Part shown: positions 1 through 5,649 of the stretch, piece after piece
Numbering within the stretch: the stretch's first letter is position 1
Layout: the number at the start of each line of letters is the position of its first letter
Assembly: GCA_030532815.1 (NCBI GenBank)
Contig: JAUNKI010000128.1
Location: forward strand, 1-5,791
DNA from: Leptotrichiaceae bacterium
Lineage (GTDB): Bacteria > Fusobacteriota > Fusobacteriia > Fusobacteriales > Leptotrichiaceae
Reading direction: 5' to 3'
DNA length: 5,791 bases
Program-made: the position numbers and the translations under genes
Notes under the pieces: generated by a model
What the model saw: the letters and a program-made list of their open reading frames with translations, nothing else
Told to the model about the DNA's origin: nothing
Database searches by the model: none

Positions 1-959
1 ATTACTGTTACCGAAGCGAAGTTTTTTCCCGGTTTCAGTGTATTTAAATCTATAACATGCCCGTAAACATCTCCTTTATATACAGAATATCTCTGATAAT
101 TTCCGGTAGTAACGACAGATAAATCCGTCACTGCAATTTTTGCCATGTATTCTTTTTTTCTGTAAGGATTGTTCTTATCAAGTTCAGTATTTCCGTAAAC
201 AGGAGAAACTACTCCTATACAGAATTCTTCCCTACATTTTTTCAAATCGGAAATTTCATCTTCTTTTTTCGGAACTTTCCTTTTTCCCATTACCCGCACA
301 TTTCCTCCTGCAGATATTATAAAAGAATCTATCCCCATTTTTTTCATTTTTTCTGCCGTCAGTTCAACTGCATATCCTTTTGCTATGGCTCCTACGTTGA
401 TTTTCATGCACTTTTCCTTTAAAAATACTGTTTCCTCCTTTTTATTTATTACAATATTATTAATATCTGTACATTTTAAAGCCTCTTTCAGTTTTTTTTC
501 TGAAGGAAAATCATTTTCACCTCTATTTTCCCAAAGATCTATTATAGGACCTGCCGCTATATTTACTGAAGTATTTATTTCCTTATACAGCCTTACAGCT
601 TCTTCAAGTAAATTTATTATATCTTTATCGGTTTTTACGGCTTTTATACCGGCATTGTCATTTACCGTCTTTAAATTATTTATCCCGTCATAATTTTTAT
701 AGACAGTATACAGACGGTCAAGTCTTCTCATCTCATTTTCATAAACGGAAACATTCTTTTTAAATTCTTTTTCACTTCGGGCATATCCTGTCAGAATATG
801 TGTCGTGTCAAATAATCCGTCAATCGTTTCCGTATACAATCTTTCCTTTTTATCCAAGCAATTTGAAAATAGGGCTAATATTAACATTAAAAGCCCTATA
901 TTTCCATATTTATAAATAACTGATTTTTTTTTTATAAAAGTTTTTATGCACTCTACCAT
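1..959 (-). CDS. apbE: ApbE-type FAD:protein FMN transferase lipoprotein (partial at the left edge)
   Basis: ApbE enzymes move FMN from FAD onto threonine of proteins such as RnfG and RnfD outside the cytoplasmic membrane. 319 residues are visible from the ATG at 959-957; roughly the last 20-30 are beyond the window. A basic N-terminus and hydrophobic segment (about 21-33) end in LFSNC, a lipobox-like site with C34 as likely lipidated residue. Family landmarks follow: DTTHILTGYA (51-60), VNIAAGPIIDLW (132-143), INVGAIAKGYAVEL (187-200), IISAGGNVRVMG (214-225), VVTTGNY (282-288) and GHVIDLNT (300-307). Two positions differ from common consensus: INVG where DxG is usual, and HVIDLNTLKPG where HxIDPxTGxP is usual. 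The start has GGAG 5 nt upstream and is 16 nt after rnfB, so cotranscription is likely. An ATG four bases upstream leads only to a short frame. Confidence 0.88.
   Translation of the reverse strand, partial: MVECIKTFIKKKSVIYKYGNIGLLMLILALFSNCLDKKERLYTETIDGLFDTTHILTGYARSEKEFKKNVSVYENEMRRLDRLYTVYKNYDGINNLKTVNDNAGIKAVKTDKDIINLLEEAVRLYKEINTSVNIAAGPIIDLWENRGENDFPSEKKLKEALKCTDINNIVINKKEETVFLKEKCMKINVGAIAKGYAVELTAEKMKKMGIDSFIISAGGNVRVMGKRKVPKKEDEISDLKKCREEFCIGVVSPVYGNTELDKNNPYRKKEYMAKIAVTDLSVVTTGNYQRYSVYKGDVYGHVIDLNTLKPGKNFASVTV
869..899 (-). repeat. 8-bp inverted repeat early in apbE
   Basis: ATAGGGCT at 869-876 and AGCCCTAT at 892-899 are perfect inverted copies separated by 15 nt. Read on the minus strand the second arm runs directly into TTTTC, so the element has a weak terminator-like shape about 60 nt after the apbE start. 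The stem has only four G:C pairs and a large loop, so any attenuation or processing role is speculative. Confidence 0.35.
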
Positions 960-975
960 ACATGCTCCTATACTT

Positions 976-1302
976 TTAGTTTGCGTCAACTTTAACAACT
1001 TCCCCGTCATTTCCGGGAGTATTTTCAAGATATTCCTTTATTTCTTCCCTCACTGCCGGTTTCATAGGTCTGCACTGCTTCAATGACTTTATTTCTCCGT
1101 TCAGTATGCCTTCTGCAAAACCACTGCATCCGGGATAACCGCATGCTCCGCAGTTAAATTTCGGAAGCATTTCATTCAGTTTTGTCAGTCTCTCGTCAAC
1201 TTTTACCTGCAGATATTTATCCGCTATCCCTAAAAGCAACCCCAAAACAGCTCCTATTATTCCCAAAATAACCATTGCCACTACCATAGCCCTTATATCC
1301 AT
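976..1302 (-). CDS. rnfB: Short RnfB: membrane anchor plus one four-Cys Fe-S domain, no ferredoxin domain
   Basis: RnfB normally receives electrons from ferredoxin. This 108-residue product starts with a glycine-rich membrane helix (about 5-27, ending GLLLGIADKYL), continues with VKVDERL (33-39) and the family hallmark LPKFNCGACGYPGCSGFAEG (46-65), and has a fourth cysteine in KQCRPMKP (75-82). C51, C54, C59 and C77 complete the [4Fe-4S] domain seen in all RnfB proteins (the 'Fes' domain, PF04060). It then ends after EIKEYLENTPGNDGEVVKVDAN. E. coli RnfB is about 190 residues and clostridial forms are about 280-330, because they continue into ferredoxin-like CxxCxxCxxxCP motifs. None occur here. 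The stop is followed after 16 nt by apbE, so a simple frameshift cannot hide the missing part. The start has AAGGAG 8 nt upstream and overlaps the orfX stop by 1 nt. Confidence 0.92.
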   Translation of the reverse strand: MDIRAMVVAMVILGIIGAVLGLLLGIADKYLQVKVDERLTKLNEMLPKFNCGACGYPGCSGFAEGILNGEIKSLKQCRPMKPAVREEIKEYLENTPGNDGEVVKVDAN

Positions 1303-1487
1303 TATTCCTTCTCCTTTCTATCGGGATGATGTCCGCAGGAAAACTGCCTGCATCCGGCACAGCCTGCTTTACTTATGAGATTTTCACATCCTTCAGGTTT
1401 AGGTGTCTTTTTATTTAATATATAAGTCAGGATAAATATTCCGACAAGAAACAGTACCCATAATAAAGGTGCCAATTCTATTTTCAT
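1302..1487 (-). CDS. Unrecognised 61-residue Cys-rich single-helix membrane protein (orfX), candidate extra Rnf subunit
   Basis: I do not recognise this gene as any standard Rnf subunit. The product has one hydrophobic helix at about 6-24 (APLLWVLFLVGIFILTYIL), then KK, which predicts a cytoplasmic C-terminus. The soluble tail holds four cysteines, C34, C43, C46 and C51, followed by H53 and H54 and a charged end (PDRKEKE). C43-x2-C46-x4-C51 has the same spacing as the first three cluster cysteines of the RnfB encoded next to it. A metal or Fe-S site is therefore plausible but not shown. The reading frame abuts rnfA (TAA then ATG with no gap) and shares 1 nt with rnfB (TAATG). A GGGGTGGTG element just before the start can serve as ribosome binding site. 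It is well placed to be a real translated part of the complex. It is not RnfH, which is larger and ubiquitin-like. Confidence 0.8.
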   Translation of the reverse strand: MKIELAPLLWVLFLVGIFILTYILNKKTPKPEGCENLISKAGCAGCRQFSCGHHPDRKEKE

Positions 1488-2060
1488 TTACACCACCCCT
1501 GCAAATCCGAGCATAATCATCGCCATTATTGCCGCTGTAATAAGTGAAATAGGATTGCCTTTAAAATGTTTCACCGTAGCTGCCAGCTCCAATCTTTCCC
1601 TTATTGTTGCAAATATAAGCATTACAAGCATAAATCCTACAGGTACTCCTATTGAACTTACTATCATCTGTGAAAAATTGTATCCTTCCCTTATGTTCAG
1701 AAGTGCAGTTCCCAATACTGCACAGTTTGTAGTAATCAGAGGCAGATAAACCCCCAGTGCTTTATATAAAGGCGGAGAAAATTTCTTTATCACCATTTCC
1801 ACAAACTGTACAAGAGAGGCTATAACAAGTATGAATGTTATCAGATCCAGATATTCCATATTATACGGAACAAGGACTTTATAATAAAGTTCGTATGTTA
1901 TAACAGATGAAGAAAAAATCACGAAAATTACTGCAAGGCTCATTCCAAAAGCCGATTTAAGGCTTTTGGAAACTCCGAGAAACGGACATACTCCCAAATA
2001 TTTCGTAAGAATTATATTATTAATCAGAACTGCCGATATAAACAATGTAAATAATTCCAT
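1488..2060 (-). CDS. rnfA: Rnf complex subunit RnfA (integral membrane, RnfA/RnfE/NqrE family)
   Basis: RnfA is the membrane partner of RnfE. The 190-residue product has the RnfA signature near the N-terminus, LINNIILTKYLGVCPFLGVS (12-31), and the second half motif ITTNCAVLGTALLN (109-122). C25 and C113 are the expected ligands of the intramembrane Fe-S cluster shared with C25 and C108 of RnfE. About six hydrophobic segments are present and the length is normal for the family. The start is preceded by AGGTGA with 6 nt spacing, and lies 1 nt after the rnfE stop. The TAA stop directly abuts the ATG of the small Cys-rich gene. The early coding region contains a perfect 11-bp inverted repeat (listed separately). 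Confidence 0.96.
   Translation of the reverse strand: MELFTLFISAVLINNIILTKYLGVCPFLGVSKSLKSAFGMSLAVIFVIFSSSVITYELYYKVLVPYNMEYLDLITFILVIASLVQFVEMVIKKFSPPLYKALGVYLPLITTNCAVLGTALLNIREGYNFSQMIVSSIGVPVGFMLVMLIFATIRERLELAATVKHFKGNPISLITAAIMAMIMLGFAGVV
1943..1971 (-). repeat. Perfect 11-bp inverted repeat inside rnfA
   Basis: TTCCAAAAGCC at 1943-1953 is the exact reverse complement of GGCTTTTGGAA at 1961-1971, with a 7-nt loop. In the mRNA this would form an 11-bp stem about 90 nt after the rnfA start, over codons for SKSLKSAFG. It is not followed by a U-run, so it is not a standard intrinsic terminator. Because the protein sequence here is conserved, the pairing could be partly accidental. Confidence 0.6.
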
Positions 2061-2061
2061 C

Positions 2062-2730
2062 TTATTTCACCTGCCCTTTTTTTCCGTCATCTTTTTTCAC
2101 AGCTTTTTTCACGGGTCTGCTTTTGTATATATTGAATAATCCCGCCAGCAGTCCGAAACTTAAAAATGCTCCGGCTCCCGATGTGAAAAATGATGCTCCG
2201 TAATTTTTGAACATTGATATCTGAAATACAACTTTTTCGCTGTCAAATAAACTTTTCAGCTGCAATTCCCCTGTACCCAGTATTTCCCTGAAAGCTGACA
2301 TTGCAATCAGGCTTATTCCGAAACCTATACTTACTCCTATTGCATCCATAAAAGAATCTATCACCGTATTTTTACTGGCAAAGGCTTCCGCTCTTCCGAG
2401 AACGATACAGTTTACCACTATGAGAGCAAGAAAAACTCCCAATGATTCATATACAGGCAATGCATAAGCATTCAGCATCATTTCGCAAAATTTTACCGCT
2501 GTTGCAATAACAACTATATATACGGGTATTCTTATCTGATCAGGAACAACTTTTCTCATTGCCGAAATTATTGTATTTGTTATTATGAGAACTACTGCAA
2601 AAGCTGCTGTCATACCTACTGCATTTGTCAATGAATTTGTAGTAGCAAGTATGGGACAGGTTCCAAGAAACATTACAAATACGGGATTTTCTTTTATTAT
2701 TCCGGATTTTATCAGTTCAATCTTTTTCAT
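2062..2730 (-). CDS. rnfE: Rnf complex subunit RnfE (integral membrane, RnfA/RnfE/NqrD family)
   Basis: RnfE pairs with RnfA in the membrane core. In this family the two proteins form an inverted-topology pair that holds an Fe-S cluster midway through the membrane. The 222-residue product opens with KENPVFVMFLGTCPILATTN (13-32), typical of RnfE/NqrD, and has conserved cysteines C25 (GTCP) and C108 (VVNCIVLG), the expected cluster ligands. GRAEAFA (112-118), IGVSIGFG (131-138) and FREILGTGEL (147-156) also match the family. About six hydrophobic helices are visible. The C-terminus from about 203 is a lysine-rich tail (KSRPVKKAVKKDDGKKGQVK), probably cytoplasmic by the positive-inside rule. The start has a perfect AGGAGG 7 nt upstream and overlaps the rnfG stop by 4 nt. 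The stop is followed after 1 nt by rnfA. Confidence 0.95.
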   Translation of the reverse strand: MKKIELIKSGIIKENPVFVMFLGTCPILATTNSLTNAVGMTAAFAVVLIITNTIISAMRKVVPDQIRIPVYIVVIATAVKFCEMMLNAYALPVYESLGVFLALIVVNCIVLGRAEAFASKNTVIDSFMDAIGVSIGFGISLIAMSAFREILGTGELQLKSLFDSEKVVFQISMFKNYGASFFTSGAGAFLSFGLLAGLFNIYKSRPVKKAVKKDDGKKGQVK

Positions 2731-3260
2731 TTTCTGTCCTCCTGTTTGTAATTTTTTTCAAAATGCATAACCGCTTCTTTTATTCCTTTATCTAAACCTT
2801 TGGAAGTCACTGTAGCCCCGCTTATGCCGTCTATATCATCTGAAATTGATTTTTTTTCAAACTGACTTTTATATGTTTCTTCATCCATTTTTGTTCCGAA
2901 ACCCGGAGTTTCATTATGTTCCAGCGAATTAAACGCCTTATATTTCCCGTCAGGAGTCACGGCAAGCAGAAACCTTATTTTTCCTCCGTAACCTTTTGTT
3001 TTTATACTGTAAATATATCCTGAAATTTTTCCGTTTTCTTCAGCTTTGAATATAGTTTCTATAATTTCTGAATTTCCCGAAACTGTTTCTTCGGTAAATT
3101 TCGTATTTTTATTGAACATTGTTTCCAGCTTTCTATTCTGCTTGGCAATACTTGCATTTTTTATTGTTTCCTTAGTCAATGAATTTGTTATTGACAGGAC
3201 AAATGCCGAAACTATACTGACAATTGCCAGAAACAAACTTAAATATAAAGATTTTTTCAT
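2727..3260 (-). CDS. rnfG: Rnf complex subunit RnfG (covalent-FMN protein)
   Basis: RnfG is anchored by one N-terminal helix and carries FMN on a threonine in an extracytoplasmic FMN-binding domain. The 177-residue product has a membrane segment at about 4-24 (LYLSLFLAIVSIVSAFVL), then a polar region, KGYGGKIRFLLAV (89-101), the family motif HNETPGFG (115-122) and the flavinylation motif DGISGATVTS (144-153) with T150 as likely FMN acceptor (codon 2813-2811). It ends in a charged tail. The start has GAGGTG 7-8 nt upstream, inside the end of rnfD. The stop overlaps the rnfE start as ATGA, a classic coupling arrangement. Length is near that of compact RnfG proteins, and all expected landmarks are intact. 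The ApbE encoded at the end of the cluster is the probable enzyme that flavinylates it. Confidence 0.96.
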   Translation of the reverse strand: MKKSLYLSLFLAIVSIVSAFVLSITNSLTKETIKNASIAKQNRKLETMFNKNTKFTEETVSGNSEIIETIFKAEENGKISGYIYSIKTKGYGGKIRFLLAVTPDGKYKAFNSLEHNETPGFGTKMDEETYKSQFEKKSISDDIDGISGATVTSKGLDKGIKEAVMHFEKNYKQEDRK

Positions 3261-3262
3261 AA

Positions 3263-4318
3263 TTATGCACCTCGCCAGAATAATGTTATTAATAAAGCAC
3301 TTATTCCGATAAGTCCTATAACATATATTCCCTTCCTGTTTTCATTTTCATTTGTAGGAGCTATAGTATATCTATCTATCATGGGTGTCAGCATATTCAT
3401 AATAAGTATTGAATAAAGAACTCCTTCAGGCATATTTGACCTGTATCTTAAAAGCATTGTAAAAAATGCCGCTCCTATTGCAAATATTATTTTTCCGTAC
3501 GGACTCGAAGGAGATGTGACAGGGTCGGTCAGCATAAATACCCCACCAAATATCAGTCCTCCTATTCCTATCTGTACTAAAGCAAAACTGAAAGGGGACA
3601 GTCCGTGGACAAGTGCTGTTACAAAGGCGATTATAAAGGAAGTTCCTATATAAAATACAGGCAATCTCCAGTCCAGAACCTTTTTAACTGCTAAAAATAT
3701 TCCGAGTATTATTATAAGCAGAGCAAAAGTTTCTCCTATAGATCCTTTATAAAATCCCATGAACAGATTACTTAGAGATACATCAACAGTTCCTGACCAG
3801 TTTGTCCCTGAAAGTACTGTTGTAGGCGTTGCACTGCTCGCAGCATCTACAGACTTTGAAGGTAATACCGCTGTCAGCTTATCTCCGTAGGACATCATCA
3901 CAAAAACCCGTCCTATAAGGGCAGGATTGAATATATTCTGTCCAAATCCTCCAAATATGAGTTTTCCTATAAGTATGGAAAATATACTTCCGGATATGAC
4001 CACGTAATATGGAGTCCCTATAGGTAAAATAAGTGCAAACAGTATTGCAGTCACATAAGGAAATGATCTGTTTACGGCTTTTAATATATCTTTTTCCTTA
4101 AGCATATAAAAATAAGATGCTTCACATAAATATGCAGAAATCAGTGATACTCCAATCATCAGAACTGCTTTTATCCCGTAATCCGCACCGAGAGTAAAAT
4201 AATACCCTACGGAAACTGCGGAAACAATTAACAGGGTTATTGTCAAGTAAATCATTATTTCCTGAGTAGATAAAATGTTTCTGTAATTCGGCGTAGTTCT
4301 TTTAAATATTATTTTCAT
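3263..4318 (-). CDS. rnfD: Rnf complex subunit RnfD (membrane flavoprotein, NqrB/RnfD family)
   Basis: RnfD is an integral membrane subunit that carries covalently bound FMN and takes part in ion-coupled electron transfer. The product is 351 residues from the chosen ATG; an upstream in-frame ATG at 4345 would add nine residues but lacks a ribosome binding site. Multiple hydrophobic helices span the protein. Family landmarks (numbering from 4318) are FGQNIFNPALIGRVFV (about 125-140), DPVTSPSSPYGK (about 265-276) and MPEGVLYSILIMN (about 296-308). The flavinylation site is read as DAASSATPTT, with the acceptor threonine at about residue 164 (codon 3829-3827). Family members normally have SGAT there, so Gly is replaced by Ser. 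The stop TAA is 2 nt before the rnfG ATG, and the last codons supply the rnfG ribosome binding site (GAGGTG). Identity is secure; the consequence of the SSAT variant is unknown. Confidence 0.95.
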   Translation of the reverse strand: MKIIFKRTTPNYRNILSTQEIMIYLTITLLIVSAVSVGYYFTLGADYGIKAVLMIGVSLISAYLCEASYFYMLKEKDILKAVNRSFPYVTAILFALILPIGTPYYVVISGSIFSILIGKLIFGGFGQNIFNPALIGRVFVMMSYGDKLTAVLPSKSVDAASSATPTTVLSGTNWSGTVDVSLSNLFMGFYKGSIGETFALLIIILGIFLAVKKVLDWRLPVFYIGTSFIIAFVTALVHGLSPFSFALVQIGIGGLIFGGVFMLTDPVTSPSSPYGKIIFAIGAAFFTMLLRYRSNMPEGVLYSILIMNMLTPMIDRYTIAPTNENENRKGIYVIGLIGISALLITLFWRGA

Positions 4319-4319
4319 T

Positions 4320-5627
4320 TTATTTGCCACCTGCCTTTCGGGCATTGGCTATTCTTGTCTTTGCTTTTCCCACCCAGTCGGTAACTTCTATTTTGGAAGG
4401 ACAGATAAATGAACACAATCCGCATGTTATGCATTTATCCGCTCTGGCATTGGTTACCGTATCCAAATCTTTCATTTTTTCTCCGTTCATTATCTGTACG
4501 GGCTGTATTTTTGCGGGACAATACTCTACACAAAGCCCACAACGTAAACACGGCATTTCATCTGTATCCTTTTTAGGAAGTACCGTTACCGAATTACTGT
4601 AGCTGCTTATGACAAATTGAGCATTTGCTATGGATTTTCCCATCATGGGTCCTCCTGCAAGTACTACTATTTCTTCATATTTATCGTTGTATCCTCCGAT
4701 TTTGTCTATTATATAGTCTACTGATGTTCCTATGGGAACATACACATTTTCGGGATTTTTCAATCCTTCTCCTGAAACGGTAACTATTCTGTGTGTCACT
4801 GCTTTTTTCTGTCTTAATGCTTCAGACAGATATATTGCTGTTGTGGCATTATTTACTATTATACCTATTTCACCGGGAAAACGATCGTATTCCTTTTTAA
4901 ATATTTCCCTTATAAGAACTCTTTCCCAACCCATAGGATAAGCGTCAGGAACTCCCACTATTTCAATATCGTCAAATTTTGCAGCTTTTTCCTTTAATTT
5001 TGAAATTAAATCTCCATTTGTTACTTTTACTGCAATAACTCCTTTTCCGGCATGCCCGGCTTTCATAAGAAAATGTGTTCCGTCCAAAAGTTCTTCAGAA
5101 TGCTTTTCCATTACTTTATAGTCAGATGTAAGATACGGCTCACATTCAACTGCATTTATAAGTACAGTTTCAATGTTTTTTGCATTCTGATATTTCACAT
5201 ATGTAGGAAATCCCGAACCTCCAAGTCCCAATATTCCTATTTCCTTAATTGCTTCCACTAACTCTTCTGCCGAAAGGCTGTCGGGATTTTCGTAGGAAAA
5301 CGGGATAATTTCATCATCTTTAAAATCATTTTCTATAAGCAGATGATTCTGAATTTTTCCTGATGTGTGCATTCTTTTTTCAATTCCTTTGACTGTTCCC
5401 GAAACAGGCGAATATAAAGGAACATAAAGATCTTTTCTTGTAGCCAGTTTTGTTCCTTTATGGACATAGTCTCCTTCACTCACGTGAACTTCAAAATCAG
5501 TCGATGCTCCGATAATCAAAGGAATATAAACAATTTCAGGCTCAGGCAGACTAAGAACCTGCTTTGATTTTGTAAGTTCCTTTCTCCCGTTAAGCATAAT
5601 TTTTCCAATTCCACTTAATAAGCTCAT
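4320..5627 (-). CDS. rnfC: Rnf complex subunit RnfC (NADH/FMN-type module, two [4Fe-4S] clusters)
   Basis: This 435-residue protein is the peripheral cytoplasmic subunit that exchanges electrons with NAD(H). Order seen: a divergent N-terminus (1-40); a lipoyl/biotinyl-like beta region with EGDYVHKGTKLA and PLYSPVSGTVKGIE (51-84); the nucleotide-binding glycine loop GLGGSGFPTYVKY (134-146); ECEPYLTSDY (161-170); a SLBB-like part with IVTVSGEGLKNPENV (281-295); GGPMMG (325-330); and two ferredoxin-type motifs, C360xxC363xxC366xxxC370P and C399xxC402xxC405xxxC409P, binding two [4Fe-4S] clusters. Length fits the compact RnfC of anaerobes and lacks the long repeat tail of the E. coli protein. The start is supported by GAGGAG at 5642-5637, 9 nt ahead. 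It is the first clear gene of the operon, and rnfD starts 1 nt after its stop. Oddities: the usual GGxHP-type N-terminal motif is not recognisable, and NNAT replaces the common NVGT around 259-262. Confidence 0.96.
   Translation of the reverse strand: MSLLSGIGKIMLNGRKELTKSKQVLSLPEPEIVYIPLIIGASTDFEVHVSEGDYVHKGTKLATRKDLYVPLYSPVSGTVKGIEKRMHTSGKIQNHLLIENDFKDDEIIPFSYENPDSLSAEELVEAIKEIGILGLGGSGFPTYVKYQNAKNIETVLINAVECEPYLTSDYKVMEKHSEELLDGTHFLMKAGHAGKGVIAVKVTNGDLISKLKEKAAKFDDIEIVGVPDAYPMGWERVLIREIFKKEYDRFPGEIGIIVNNATTAIYLSEALRQKKAVTHRIVTVSGEGLKNPENVYVPIGTSVDYIIDKIGGYNDKYEEIVVLAGGPMMGKSIANAQFVISSYSNSVTVLPKKDTDEMPCLRCGLCVEYCPAKIQPVQIMNGEKMKDLDTVTNARADKCITCGLCSFICPSKIEVTDWVGKAKTRIANARKAGGK
4327..4332 (-). 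promoter_or_regulatory. Ribosome binding site deciding the rnfD start
   Basis: AGGTGG on the minus strand lies inside the last codons of rnfC, 8 nt before the ATG at 4318. The longer in-frame ATG at 4345 has no purine-rich site in front of it and would overlap rnfC by 26 nt. The arrangement TAA-A-ATG between rnfC and rnfD matches the near-zero spacing of the other junctions, so the shorter RnfD is preferred. Confidence 0.75.
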
Positions 5628-5649
5628 AAATTCTCTCTCCTCAAAAAAT

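Noticed and set aside
140..693. Plus-strand open frames at 140-322 and 385-693
   Set aside because: They lie antisense to the apbE frame, whose translation shows clear family motifs. The plus-strand products are Phe/Ser-rich strings typical of the reverse of A/T-rich coding DNA.
960..1302. RnfB shortened by a frameshift, with the ferredoxin domain still present downstream
   Set aside because: The space after the stop is only 16 nt before apbE. The following sequence reads as ApbE from its start, and its frame has no CxxCxxCxxxCP motif.
1302..1487. orfX as a FeoB-associated Cys-rich membrane protein or as RnfH
   Set aside because: The FeoB-associated proteins have a denser Cys/Gly tail and lie beside feoB, and RnfH is a larger ubiquitin-like soluble protein. 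Only the general helix-plus-Cys layout is similar, so neither name was used.
4319..4345. Longer RnfD beginning at the ATG at 4345
   Set aside because: It would overlap rnfC by 26 nt and has no ribosome binding site, whereas the ATG at 4318 has AGGTGG 8 nt upstream and fits the 1-nt junction.
1555..5261. Plus-strand open frames opposite rnfA, rnfE, rnfG and rnfC (such as 1555-1749, 2585-2770, 3046-3312, 4324-4602, 4732-4941, 5052-5261)
   Set aside because: All are antisense shadows of well-supported Rnf genes, without recognisable domains.
976..5627. Na+-translocating NADH:quinone reductase (nqr) operon
   Set aside because: The first gene is RnfC with two [4Fe-4S] motifs and not NqrA, RnfB is present, and NqrF is absent. 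Gene order is that of rnfCDGEAB.
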